A stretch of DNA of 64,000 nucleotides. Origin: an uncultured Eubacterium sp. (GTDB lineage: Bacteria; Bacillota; Clostridia; Oscillospirales; Acutalibacteraceae). The DNA lies in contig NZ_CAKTGT010000001.1 of the NCBI RefSeq assembly GCF_934561735.1, positions 310,001-374,000 of the forward strand, in the 5' to 3' direction. Made by a program: the position numbers and the translations under genes. The notes under the pieces are model-generated. The model made no database searches. It was given only the letters and a program-made list of their open reading frames with translations, and was not told where the DNA came from. Of the stretch, positions 15,688 to 25,348 are shown in pieces. How positions within the stretch are numbered: the first letter of the stretch is position 1; the number at the start of each line of letters is the position of its first letter.

Positions 15688-16404
15688 TTAAATTATATTG
15701 TGTTCATTAAGAAAATTATATGCACCCAAAAGAATGTTTTTGTCATTTTCAAACTTAAGCAGATTCATTGCCTTGTCGTAGGTCAGCCAAATATAATCTT
15801 CGATTTCTTCTTTTTGAATAACGGTTGAAGTGTCTTGTGTTGTGCCGACAAAGATGGTAACCATTTTGTCAATCTTGTCACGGATTTTGTATTTTGACAC
15901 ACAGCTGAAGCCGTCAATCAAATTGATGTGAAGCCCTGTTTCTTCAAGCACTTCACGGTAAGCGGTTTCTTCGGGAGTTTCTCCCGGTTCGATATGGCCT
16001 TTTGGAAAGCCCCAATGAGCCGAGCGATTGTTTTTGATTAAAAGGTATCGCACTTCGCCTTTTATGTCCCTAAAAACGACTGCTCCGCAACTGCACTCGT
16101 AAAGGCAGTCAAGTCTGTAAGTAGGGAAGTCTTTTTCAACATCAATGTATTCTTTGATGTCGTTGATTATGAAGCGGGTACTTTTCGGCGCAACAACCCA
16201 AATGTAATGATTTTTCTTTCTGTCGCTTAATATGGCAATAACTCTGCCGTCAAAATTGCGAACGGGATGATGGATGCCCATAACAAACGCATCCTGATTT
16301 TCTGTATTGTATACAGTGCCGAAATTTAATGGATAGGTGTAGCCCGCTTCGTCCGTTGAGCCGATAGGATGTTCTATCTTGACTCTAACATATTTTCCGA
16401 GCAT
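15688..16404 (-). CDS. Nudix hydrolase with an N-terminal inorganic-pyrophosphatase-like segment
   Basis: A 238-residue two-part protein. The C-terminal half is a Nudix hydrolase with an intact box (GFPKGHIEPGETPEE, then AYREVLEETG) and cleaves a nucleoside diphosphate linked to another group; the substrate is unknown. The first ~100 residues (MLGKYVRVKIEHPIGS, then YTYPLNFGTVY) resemble family I inorganic pyrophosphatases in their opening strands and a YPLNYG-like motif. The start is the ATG at 16404 behind GGTGG rather than the longer upstream frame. It is the first gene of the operon ending in the alpha-galactosidase. Confidence 0.8.
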   Translation of the reverse strand: MLGKYVRVKIEHPIGSTDEAGYTYPLNFGTVYNTENQDAFVMGIHHPVRNFDGRVIAILSDRKKNHYIWVVAPKSTRFIINDIKEYIDVEKDFPTYRLDCLYECSCGAVVFRDIKGEVRYLLIKNNRSAHWGFPKGHIEPGETPEETAYREVLEETGLHINLIDGFSCVSKYKIRDKIDKMVTIFVGTTQDTSTVIQKEEIEDYIWLTYDKAMNLLKFENDKNILLGAYNFLNEHNII

Positions 16405-16528
16405 TTTTTCACCACCGAGTATAAAGTTATATATGGGTTTATTATACATAATTTTGGCACGATATACAAGTGTTTGTGTACAAATAATTATATTTTATGA
16501 AGGGGTAAATTCGGTTGAATATCCTTTT

Positions 16529-16556
16529 GCACAGTTCAGGAGTTTTATCACAGACT
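16529..16556 (-). repeat. Dispersed post-stop repeat, copy 2 (divergent)
   Basis: On the minus strand AGTCTGTGATAAAACTCC and the following bases match the repeat at 7052 with about six differences. It lies immediately after the terminator of the giant secreted protein gene. Confidence 0.5.
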
Positions 16557-16588
16557 AAAAGGCCATCCTCGATTGAGGATGACCTTTA
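16557..16588 (-). terminator. Terminator after the 2653-aa secreted protein gene
   Basis: On the minus strand AAAGGTCATCCTC, loop AATC, GAGGATGGCCTTTT; a stem of 11-12 bp ending in Ts, 41 bp after the stop. Confidence 0.75.
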
Positions 16589-16628
16589 TGTTTTGAGTAT
16601 TCAGTTTTAAGCTGATAGTTATTAACTA

Positions 16629-19600
16629 TTAGCCTGCGATTGACTGAAGCAAATCTACAAGGCTTTCGATAACTGTATCCGCATCGCCCTTAAGCATACC
16701 GAGTACTTGGTCTACTACGCCTGCGATACTGTCGCTCAAACCGCCAAGGAGTCCGCCGAGGAGGTTAACGATTGTGTTGTAGTTATCTTTGTAGTTAATT
16801 GTGTTGATGAGGTATCTGAGAACAGCGATGAGTGTTTCATCCTGGTCTGACTGAACAGCAATTCTTGTGCCGAATGTTGCAACCTGTGAAGTTGTTGAAA
16901 CAACCTTGCCGTGGCTTGCAAGCTGGAACCAATCGATTTCAGGGAGAACTATGCCGAGTGGCTGACCCTTAATCTTGATTGTGCTGAGAATGCCGTTGAG
17001 AAGTGATACAACATTGTCAGAACCGATGAGCGGTTCAAGTGTTGATTTAAGGTCATATACATCAACCTTAACATCCGAGTTGATACCAATCTTGCCGAGG
17101 AGGGCATTTACATCAACATTGAGTACATCAAGTACAACATTTACATTGATGATTGGCTTAACTGCATCAAGGAGAGCCGATACAGGAGTCAAAAGATTGT
17201 CAATCAACTGAAGCAAACCGTTGTTTGCAAAGAAGAGTGAAAGGTTTGGAAGAATGTCTGCAAGCATTTCGATAGGAGCGTTGAGAATATCTTCTACCTT
17301 ATCCCAAAGAGGATTGATGATGTCAAGGAGAAGTGCGTCATATGCCTTTTCCATATCCATTCTGTAATCGTACTGGGTCTTGATGTTGTATACACCGAAT
17401 GCCTCAAGAAGAGGAACGATGAATGATGTGTATCCGTTTGAACCAGGAACGCTTACAATGTTGAAGAGGTTGAGGTTGCCGTTGTTAAGGAGAACATCAA
17501 CTACACCGTAAACCGGACGAAGAACTGCAACAAGTGCATTGAGGAATGTATCTCTGTCCTTAACGCCCCACTTAAGGTCTTCTTTCTTAACATTCTTCCA
17601 GCTGCCTGCCTTAGAGATAACATTTGCAGCCTTAGAGAATTTCTTGCCGTATCTCTTATCTGTAAGAAGATTTGCAACATTTGTTGTTGTGAAGTCAATA
17701 CCTGTCTTTGCGAGGAGAGCTGAAAGTGAGCCCATATCGCCAAGGTCAACTCCGTCTACCGCACCGTAAAGGCCGCAGGCAATTGAGCTGATAACATCAT
17801 CTGTGTAAGCCATACCGCCGATAAGACCGAGGAGGCCGCCCTTGTCTGCAAGAAGTCCGCCAACCAAGCCGTCAAGCATAGGAGCAAGCTTTCTGCAGAA
17901 TTCCTCATCCATGTTGCCGAATGTGAAGTCATACTTCTTTGTCTTGAAGTTGCTGTAATCGAAGAATGAATCCTGAGCACCGTTTTGAGTGAGGAAGTAG
18001 AATACAGCTCTTACAATGTCATCCTTTGTTGCAACCTTGAGTGAAGAGAATACACAGTTGAGAATGTCGCTGATTGTCTTGTTGTCCTTAATGGCTTTGA
18101 TATTGCCGAGCATGTTATTAAGAGTTGTAGCATTCTTAATAAGTACATCGCCTACATATCTGAGAAGAGCAACAAACATTTCGCCCTTGTAAGCCTGAAC
18201 CATTTCTCTCTTATATTCGCCATCGTTGTTCTTTGCGGCACTCTTGGCTGTTACAACCTTGCCGTGAGAAGCAATGTCGGCAAATGTGAAATCAGGAATC
18301 TTAATGTTGATGTTGTTCTTCTTGAGAAGTGTCTTGATAAGAGGAACAACAATGTCCTGAATGTTGCATGCTGTCAAATCTGTAATCTTAAGGTTGAGTT
18401 TAACATTAAGACCGAGAGCATCTGTTACAATCTTGCCGAGTGATTTACCGGTGATTGCCTTAATAATCTTGTCTACGTCTACTCCGTTCTTCTTGAGGAT
18501 GCCTACAAGGCCCTTCTTTGAAGTGATAGGAGCAAGCAAGTTGTTTACTACCTGACCCAAACCGTTGCTGTCAATGAAGTAAGCAAGATTTGGAAGGATA
18601 GCTGTGAGTTTGTTTGCAGGTGAAGCAAGAACTTCATCAACCAAACCGAAGAGAGGATTGAGAATGTCAAGGAGGAGGTTATCCTTTGCCTTTTCATAAT
18701 CCTTGAGATATTGCTTGTATGTTACAACATCGTCGCAAAGGAATGCTTCAAGAAGAGGAATGATTGCATTTTCATATCCGTTTGTACCGAAGCCTACGCT
18801 TGTGTCGCTGAATGATTCAACAAGTGTCTTTGCAATGTTGTAGATGTTGCACTTAAATGTTGAATCGTCGTCGCTTCCGTTACTGTCAATAGTAAGGGTA
18901 AGTACGCCGTTCTTAATTGTAAGATACAACTTGCAACCGTAAGGATCTTCTTCCTTAATTCCGCCGATTGCCTGCTTTTTGATGTTAATCTTCTTGATTG
19001 TGTCAAGAAGGTCTTTAATGTCAGACTCTGAAAGTTCATCTTCAAGTCCCTTACCTTCTGCAAGGAAGATTGAAAGTACGCTGTTTACAGGACGAAGAAG
19101 TGCTGTAAGTGCATTGATAAATCCTGTTTGAGCCTTATCCGAGCCGTCTTTGAAGCCCCAGTTAACCGTTTTAACCTTGCTCCAGCTCTTTGCCTTCTTC
19201 AATGTCTTTGCTGCTGATGAGTATGTTCTGCCGTAGCTTTCATCCATCAATACAGTTGCAAGACCCTTAGGTGAAAGGTCAATTCCCAAAGACTTGAGTG
19301 TGTCTGTAAGGCCTGCTTTCTTAACTGCGTCATAAATGCCGCCGTAAACTGTTGTTGCAAGCTTTGTGATGAGTTCGTTCTTGTAAAGCAATGAGTTTAC
19401 AAGTGTAGGCAAGTCTTCGTAATCAAGTACGCCCAAATCCTTGAGGAGAGGGAATACATTTTGTACAAGCTTGTCAAGATTGTCAACAGCTTCGTTTGAT
19501 TCTGATGCTGTGATACCCTTAGGGTAAACAAATGTCTTTGTAACCTCGCCGGCATATTCTCTGAATGTCCAGAAAATTTCTGTCGGGCTTTGAGTTACAT

Positions 19601-22600
19601 CAAGGATTGCATTGATGATTGCAAGGATTTGTGCAGGATTGAGTGTGCTGAGCAATTTGTAAATCTCAGGTGAAGCGTCTTTTACCAAACCGAGGATTAC
19701 AGGTGAGCTCAACAATACATCTACCAAGTAACCGAAGATGAGGATAAGCTTTTCGCCTGCATTGTTTGCATTTGCAAGTGCCCTCCAGTTGATAGACTTA
19801 AGAGCAACAAGTTGACCGACTGTCATATTAAGGCTGCTGATCTTAATGCCTCTGATAAGGCCTACAATAATGTCTGACTTAGGAAGAGTAACCTTGAGTT
19901 GAAGCTCTGTAGTAAAGAGATCTGTCTTTGCGTGAGCCATCTTACCGAGAGCCTTAACAAGAGTAGGAGCGTTGAGATAAGCCTTGTTGCCTACGATTGT
20001 TGTGAAGCCCTTGAATGCGTAATTTGCAACGCCGATAACGCCGTTTACAATTTCCGTTACGCTTTGGTCGTTCAATATATCACCGAGTGAAGCTACGAGG
20101 TTTACAAGGAATGTTGCAGGAGCCTTGTAGAACTGAGTGATGATATTTGCAAGAGGAGTAATGATACCCTTAACAAGTTGGTCAGGAGCATCAAGCAAAT
20201 TGAATGTTGCACCGTCAACTACACCTGTTGCACCTGTGTGCTTTGCAACAGCCTTGAGAACAGGCTCAACTGCTACAGAGTAAAGGTTGTCTGAATGGTC
20301 TGCAGATGTGTAGCTGAATGTGAGAACGGCACCCAATACTGTAGCAAGAGTTGTAAGTGACTGGCCGAGACCGTCATAGAAGCTTTCCTTGTCGCCCTTT
20401 GTAACGCCGAAGCTTACAGAGGTAACTTCTTTCCAGCTCTTCTTGCCCTTAATTGATTTTGCTGTTCTGTCTTTTACTCTTACAGAAAGTGAGTCAGGTG
20501 AGTAGATACCGTCAATAGCACCTGTGATTACCTGATATTCATCGCCGTATCTCAAAATACCGCTTGTGTTGTTGTAGAAGAGATAGTTAACGATGTTTTC
20601 AATAAGTGTGTAAGTCTTAATTACAATGTTAGAAAGATTTTCGTCTGTGTATACCTTGTCGGCGTCAACTTTGCCGTTCTTTGCGGTTGTGTTGAACACA
20701 TTGAGATAATCGTCTACTAATGTAATAAGTTCTTTAGTATTATTTTCACCAAGATAGTTAGATGCAGTTGTAAGTACGCCTGCAAGTACATTTTCGTTTG
20801 AATTCAAAACGAAATCATTGAGTGAAGAATTATCAAGGAGAGATGCAAGAATTGTATCAAGCTTTTTGAGTAAACTGTTTGCGTTCTTTACATTTTTCTT
20901 TGTAAGAAGCTTGCTTGTGTCATACTTCTTGTTTGTCTTTGAAGAAGAAACAAGTGTAGGCTTCTTTGTTTGAGTTGTTGTGGTTGTCGTTGTTGTGTTA
21001 TCTTTAGGCTTCAAGTTTTCCTGACCCGGGAGATATGTTGTCGGGGTAGGGTTCTTTGCATACTTAACGCCTGCAATAACATTTTTGATAAGTGGGATAA
21101 GACCTTTTTGACCGTCATTAAAGATAATGTTTGAAATAAGGAAGAATCCCGATTCTTTTGACAAACCTACAAAGTTTTTAATATCATCTTGCTTTTTGAA
21201 AGTGAATGATGCTTTGTCTTCTCTTGAAAGGTCAAACAAACCGTTGAGAACATCTGTAAGGATGCTCTTTTCGCCAAAGCCGCCGAGTGAATTGAGAAGT
21301 CCTGCTACCAATTCAAGGTTGCCTGTGAGCTTGTTTGATGTGCCGATTGTATCGTTGAGGAAGTCAAGCAAGCTGTTAACCCATGTGCCTGTGAAAGCAT
21401 TGGCAAACAAGTCAAGTACTTCTACTGCGTTTCTCTTTGCAGCTTCATCGGCTGTTTCGCCGAGTTTTACTTTATATACAGCTTTTGACTTAAACTCTTC
21501 AAGAGGAGTGTTGTAGTGCTGAGTTACAGTGTTCTTTTCGGATGAACCCTGTATTGGGTAAGTCTTATCCTTTGTTGTATCGAGCTTGCCGGTGTAAAGG
21601 TAAGTCCAATCGGAAGGAATGTCGTATTTTTCAATTACTTTCTTGCCGATTCTGTCAATAAGTTTCGGAAGTGCAATTGCTACGTTGTTAAGACCTCTTT
21701 GTGTTGTTTTGCAAGGAACGGAATAGTCGATAGAATATCTGTAATCTTCTTCGCCGGAGTCTGCAATGTATTCTTCCGTTGCTTCAAGAGCAAAGCCTGC
21801 AATCTCAACAATAAGTTCGTTAAGACCTGTTGCAAGGTCTGCGTCCATTTTGCTTGCAAGAAGTGCTTTGAGGTCAAGGTTATAGATAGCCTTGTCGGCT
21901 ACATATATACCGGTGAACATGATTGTGTTACCGTCGATACCGCCTGCGTTATTATCGAGTCCCTTGCTTTCAAGGAAGTCGTTGTATGTTCCGCAGTATT
22001 CAAGTGCCTTTTCGGAATCTCCCGCAAAGTATGCAAGAACACCCGGAAGAATTGTGTTAAGGTCAAACGAAGAGTCTGTAAGACCTACACTTGTATTTGC
22101 AATTTGACCGTCCTTTACAAGGCTGACACCAAGGTTATTAAAAATGGCATCGAGAGCCTGGTATCTTTCATCACCTTCGGCATTGAGAACCAGAGGGAAC
22201 CCAACTTCTTCAACAAGAATTACAAGTGTCGGAAGAAGGTTAAATATGGTTTCTGTAGGTGCATTGTAAAGTCTTGACCAAAGGTCGTTGAGAGCACCCG
22301 TGCCTGCTGTGTTGTAAAGGGAGATTTTTGATTCCATCAATCCGTTGATGGCAGGAGCAACTATAGCGCCTGTTGATGTTGATGGATCAAGAAGGTCACC
22401 GATTGTTTTGTTGAGAAGGTAGTTTACTTCTGCAACGGTATCTTCGGATTTTTTGCCGTTATAGTAGCTGCTTACATCACTCGGCATTGTATATTCCGAA
22501 TACTTGTAAGCGTACTTTTTGCCTGTTTCAGGATTTGTAAGACCGTTTTGAACAGCCTTTGCAACATTAACCTGCATATAGTCCATAGCAGTAGATGAAA

Positions 22601-24590
22601 CACTGTTGAACTTAGGGTTATTTGTACCCGAATCAAGGTCCGTTTTTGTCATAAGACCGGAAACAATATCGTTGATGAAGTTAACATAAGAAACAAGGTT
22701 ACCTTCGTTTCTGCCCATGATGTACTGGTACAAGTTAAGCTGAGCACTGGTTGGACTATCATAGTATTCGGCAGGAATGTTCATTACCTTTTCAATTTCT
22801 TCATCGGTAATGTTTTTATAATCTTTAAAGACTTCAATTTGATTATTGTTTTCATCATATACATGAGGTCTGATTTGTTGTAAGAAAAGCAAGAAGTCTG
22901 TATAAAGAGCACCCGAACCGTTTGAATAGAAGATTCTGAAGTAGTCCTTTATATATTTAGACATCTTACATTCATCGGATTGAACATACTGAAGAACATA
23001 TTCTTCATATTTGTCCTTCTTTTCAGGGTCGTGGTAAAATTCGTTTACCTTAGTGCAAAAAGCTTTGTACTGCTCTTTTGTGATTTTTGCATCATTAATA
23101 GCTTTCTTAGCAGCTTCCAATGATTCGTAGTTACCTGCTTCGTAAAGAAGTTCGGCATTGATTGCTTCGTATGATGAAGAAGCAAATGTTTCCCACTTTG
23201 AGTTTTCTTTTGTTTTAAAGCTGATAGGGCCGTCACTTAAGAAAATGCCGCATGGTCTGCCTTCAGGGTCTGTGTTTTCACCGTTGTCATTGAACTTTTT
23301 AGATTGAATAGGAACAACCTTGTCACACAAACATTCATATACAGCTAAAGGAATATAATAATATTCTTTACCTTCTTCATATCCTGTATATCTTGAATCA
23401 CCCGCAGCCTTTTGAGCTTTGATGTAATCCAAAAGTACGGATTCGTAGTTGCTGATCGAAAGTTCTGTGTCACCGCCGATTGCCTTGGTTGTAATCGGCG
23501 CACCGCCTTTTTGTGCAAGGCTGATGTAAAGCAATGCGTTATAATATGTAATACCTACCTGCATACCGCCGTCGTACTGTCTGCCGTTTTCAGGGAACGC
23601 ATAGTAATACATAAGAGCCTTTGCAGGTGTGTCGATTGTAAGATTAGCACCGAGGCTGTCAAACTGATTCTGAACATATTCCATACCTGCTTTTGTTGCG
23701 TCTGCAAGTGTTGTGGAACCGCTGAGTACAGTTGTATCTGATGTAAAGTCGCCGAGCTTTACATTGCTGAATGTGATGTTGTTAATCTTACCCGAGAATG
23801 TTTGCTCGTTAAGGGCATCAACCGTAAACTTACCTTGCTTGGTTTTGTTGATAAAGCTTGAAACCTTTGTCAAACCGTTGTTTGGTTGACCCTTACCGCT
23901 TGCGTTGGTACCGGTGTATACCATGTCACCGATGTTCTTCTTTGAGTTGTATTCGTTTTGAGCACTGCTTACAACTTTAAGAAGAATTTGCAATTTAGGC
24001 AATGTTTCTGTGCAGTAATCCTGTACAGCCTTAAGAACTTTGTAGTTATCATCGTTCTCTTTGCCTTCAGCCAAAGTCAAATTGTTTTCGCAGAAGGTGT
24101 AAAGGTTGTAGAAGGTTATGTCGCCGTCTTTTGCGTCCGGATCGTCAAGGTACGAATAATAGGTGTCGTACTTATCACTCCAGGCTGTAACACCTGTAAT
24201 GTCTTTGTGGTTCATCAAAAATGTTTTCTTGTCTACATCGTAAGCCAAGTTTGATGAATCTGTTGATGATCCGCCGAGAGCCTTCAAAAGCAGTGGGCTG
24301 GCGTTGGCTACAACATCTTTCAATGTTGCACTTTGGATTTGGCTGTCACTCATACCGAGTAGGGCACCCAATTTTTTGCCGTTGACATTGATGCCCAAAA
24401 TTGAAGGAACAGCAGTATCAACGATTTCGCCGATTGCATCAAATGCATCACCGGCTTCCGTTACATCATTCCAATATTTATTGGTGTCCGTATTGTCTTC
24501 CGCAAATGCGGTAAAACCAACGGAACATGAAGTAACGATCATTACTACAGCCAAGAAAAAGCTGAGTAATTTTTTGCTCGTTTTTTTCAT
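16629..24590 (-). CDS. Giant secreted repeat protein (2653 aa), function unknown
   Basis: Starts at the ATG at 24590, 8 bp after AAGGAG, giving a classic signal peptide (KKTSKKLLSFFLAVVMIV ... AFAED). No enzyme motif is recognised. A Thr-rich linker (TTTTTTTT) near residue 1202 separates an N-terminal half with mixed content from a C-terminal half built of long degenerate repeats of roughly 450 residues. The motif SW..V....WG recurs near 1385, 1803 and 2330; IIPLLEAF near 1945 and 2392; ILPNL..F near 1990 and 2437; ASHGKVV near 2109 and 2559. Repeats are rich in Leu/Ile/Val helices. No sortase, SLH or dockerin module is seen. It is divergent from another giant secreted gene. Confidence 0.85.
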   Translation of the reverse strand: MKKTSKKLLSFFLAVVMIVTSCSVGFTAFAEDNTDTNKYWNDVTEAGDAFDAIGEIVDTAVPSILGINVNGKKLGALLGMSDSQIQSATLKDVVANASPLLLKALGGSSTDSSNLAYDVDKKTFLMNHKDITGVTAWSDKYDTYYSYLDDPDAKDGDITFYNLYTFCENNLTLAEGKENDDNYKVLKAVQDYCTETLPKLQILLKVVSSAQNEYNSKKNIGDMVYTGTNASGKGQPNNGLTKVSSFINKTKQGKFTVDALNEQTFSGKINNITFSNVKLGDFTSDTTVLSGSTTLADATKAGMEYVQNQFDSLGANLTIDTPAKALMYYYAFPENGRQYDGGMQVGITYYNALLYISLAQKGGAPITTKAIGGDTELSISNYESVLLDYIKAQKAAGDSRYTGYEEGKEYYYIPLAVYECLCDKVVPIQSKKFNDNGENTDPEGRPCGIFLSDGPISFKTKENSKWETFASSSYEAINAELLYEAGNYESLEAAKKAINDAKITKEQYKAFCTKVNEFYHDPEKKDKYEEYVLQYVQSDECKMSKYIKDYFRIFYSNGSGALYTDFLLFLQQIRPHVYDENNNQIEVFKDYKNITDEEIEKVMNIPAEYYDSPTSAQLNLYQYIMGRNEGNLVSYVNFINDIVSGLMTKTDLDSGTNNPKFNSVSSTAMDYMQVNVAKAVQNGLTNPETGKKYAYKYSEYTMPSDVSSYYNGKKSEDTVAEVNYLLNKTIGDLLDPSTSTGAIVAPAINGLMESKISLYNTAGTGALNDLWSRLYNAPTETIFNLLPTLVILVEEVGFPLVLNAEGDERYQALDAIFNNLGVSLVKDGQIANTSVGLTDSSFDLNTILPGVLAYFAGDSEKALEYCGTYNDFLESKGLDNNAGGIDGNTIMFTGIYVADKAIYNLDLKALLASKMDADLATGLNELIVEIAGFALEATEEYIADSGEEDYRYSIDYSVPCKTTQRGLNNVAIALPKLIDRIGKKVIEKYDIPSDWTYLYTGKLDTTKDKTYPIQGSSEKNTVTQHYNTPLEEFKSKAVYKVKLGETADEAAKRNAVEVLDLFANAFTGTWVNSLLDFLNDTIGTSNKLTGNLELVAGLLNSLGGFGEKSILTDVLNGLFDLSREDKASFTFKKQDDIKNFVGLSKESGFFLISNIIFNDGQKGLIPLIKNVIAGVKYAKNPTPTTYLPGQENLKPKDNTTTTTTTTQTKKPTLVSSSKTNKKYDTSKLLTKKNVKNANSLLKKLDTILASLLDNSSLNDFVLNSNENVLAGVLTTASNYLGENNTKELITLVDDYLNVFNTTAKNGKVDADKVYTDENLSNIVIKTYTLIENIVNYLFYNNTSGILRYGDEYQVITGAIDGIYSPDSLSVRVKDRTAKSIKGKKSWKEVTSVSFGVTKGDKESFYDGLGQSLTTLATVLGAVLTFSYTSADHSDNLYSVAVEPVLKAVAKHTGATGVVDGATFNLLDAPDQLVKGIITPLANIITQFYKAPATFLVNLVASLGDILNDQSVTEIVNGVIGVANYAFKGFTTIVGNKAYLNAPTLVKALGKMAHAKTDLFTTELQLKVTLPKSDIIVGLIRGIKISSLNMTVGQLVALKSINWRALANANNAGEKLILIFGYLVDVLLSSPVILGLVKDASPEIYKLLSTLNPAQILAIINAILDVTQSPTEIFWTFREYAGEVTKTFVYPKGITASESNEAVDNLDKLVQNVFPLLKDLGVLDYEDLPTLVNSLLYKNELITKLATTVYGGIYDAVKKAGLTDTLKSLGIDLSPKGLATVLMDESYGRTYSSAAKTLKKAKSWSKVKTVNWGFKDGSDKAQTGFINALTALLRPVNSVLSIFLAEGKGLEDELSESDIKDLLDTIKKINIKKQAIGGIKEEDPYGCKLYLTIKNGVLTLTIDSNGSDDDSTFKCNIYNIAKTLVESFSDTSVGFGTNGYENAIIPLLEAFLCDDVVTYKQYLKDYEKAKDNLLLDILNPLFGLVDEVLASPANKLTAILPNLAYFIDSNGLGQVVNNLLAPITSKKGLVGILKKNGVDVDKIIKAITGKSLGKIVTDALGLNVKLNLKITDLTACNIQDIVVPLIKTLLKKNNINIKIPDFTFADIASHGKVVTAKSAAKNNDGEYKREMVQAYKGEMFVALLRYVGDVLIKNATTLNNMLGNIKAIKDNKTISDILNCVFSSLKVATKDDIVRAVFYFLTQNGAQDSFFDYSNFKTKKYDFTFGNMDEEFCRKLAPMLDGLVGGLLADKGGLLGLIGGMAYTDDVISSIACGLYGAVDGVDLGDMGSLSALLAKTGIDFTTTNVANLLTDKRYGKKFSKAANVISKAGSWKNVKKEDLKWGVKDRDTFLNALVAVLRPVYGVVDVLLNNGNLNLFNIVSVPGSNGYTSFIVPLLEAFGVYNIKTQYDYRMDMEKAYDALLLDIINPLWDKVEDILNAPIEMLADILPNLSLFFANNGLLQLIDNLLTPVSALLDAVKPIINVNVVLDVLNVDVNALLGKIGINSDVKVDVYDLKSTLEPLIGSDNVVSLLNGILSTIKIKGQPLGIVLPEIDWFQLASHGKVVSTTSQVATFGTRIAVQSDQDETLIAVLRYLINTINYKDNYNTIVNLLGGLLGGLSDSIAGVVDQVLGMLKGDADTVIESLVDLLQSIAG

Positions 24591-24637
24591 AATCATCTCT
24601 CCTTTTCTTTGTAATGATTTTCGCAGCCGAAAGTTGA

Positions 24638-24677
24638 TGTAAAGTTATCCGCTTTACAGCTGTGACCGGAATCACAG
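24638..24677 (-). promoter_or_regulatory. Paired hairpins in the 5' leader of the 2653-aa gene
   Basis: Two adjacent perfect hairpins in the ~150-nt untranslated leader: CTGTGA/TCACAG (24660-24677) and TGTAAAG/CTTTACA (24638-24658). I do not recognise them as a known riboswitch class. Confidence 0.5.
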
Positions 24678-24749
24678 AGGCGTTTGCACCGTTAATTCTT
24701 TGGGATTTTGGCGCAGAATACCCCTATGCACGAACAATATCCAAGATTA

Positions 24750-24778
24750 TTTATAACAAATTAAGAACGCAAAGTCAA
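24750..24778 (-). promoter_or_regulatory. Promoter of the 2653-aa gene
   Basis: On the minus strand TTGACT (24778-24773), a 17 bp spacer, TATAAA (24755-24750). It predicts a transcript start near 24743 and a leader of about 150 nt. Confidence 0.65.
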
Positions 24779-25348
24779 TATCTTTTTACAGAATAATAAC
24801 TAATGCTTAACAATCACATAACAAATGCAGCCGATTTTTGCTTTAAATCCGCGGATTTTGCCGATGAATGATTAGCCGATTTTGTGTACTGTTTGCCATA
24901 AAAAATCCCTTGTCCACAAGTTGTTGTGTGCAAGACCTTTTTGACAAAAAATGTCCGAAAAAGTTTTGACAAAATGTAAAATGATTGTAAACAATTTGTG
25001 AACTTTTAATTGAATTCTATACCAAAGTTTATAAAAAATCAAGGTTTCAGCCGAATTTTCTTGCACTTTTCACAAAGGTGAATATGGTTTTGTTGTGCAA
25101 ATGTTACGAAAAAATTAATGAAAATTTCGGCTTTACTATAATGTTATTAATATGTTAATAAACTTGATTTTATTTGTTAATTGTGTTTTAATAATTATGC
25201 GTGAAGTGGATTATCGCATTTCAAAATTATGTTATCGGGATTTGTTCCATTCTTTCTGTTGCGAGGTCTTGCAATCAGGTCAGAGAAAGTGACAGGTGCA
25301 TAATCGGTGATTCATTATCGTAATTATAAATGGAGGAAATTTAATAAA
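24779..25348. other. AT-rich divergent regulatory region
   Basis: About 570 bp without a gene between the two giant divergent genes. It is very AT-rich, with several possible plus-strand promoters but none clearly best; for example TTGATT (25164-25169), a 17 bp spacer and TTTAAT (25187-25192). A small hairpin (GTCA..TGAC) occurs near 25280 in the presumed leader. Confidence 0.4.

Noticed and set aside
21699..22277. 192-codon frame opposite the giant secreted gene
   Set aside because: Shadow frame, Cys/Lys/Val-rich, without a ribosome binding site.
16629..24590. Giant gene as a polyketide or peptide synthetase
   Set aside because: It has a signal peptide and none of the condensation, adenylation, ketosynthase or carrier motifs.
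24600..24745. Cyclic-dinucleotide or cobalamin riboswitch before the 2653-aa gene
   Set aside because: Hairpins are clear, but the conserved cores of those classes that I know are not present, so no class is assigned.
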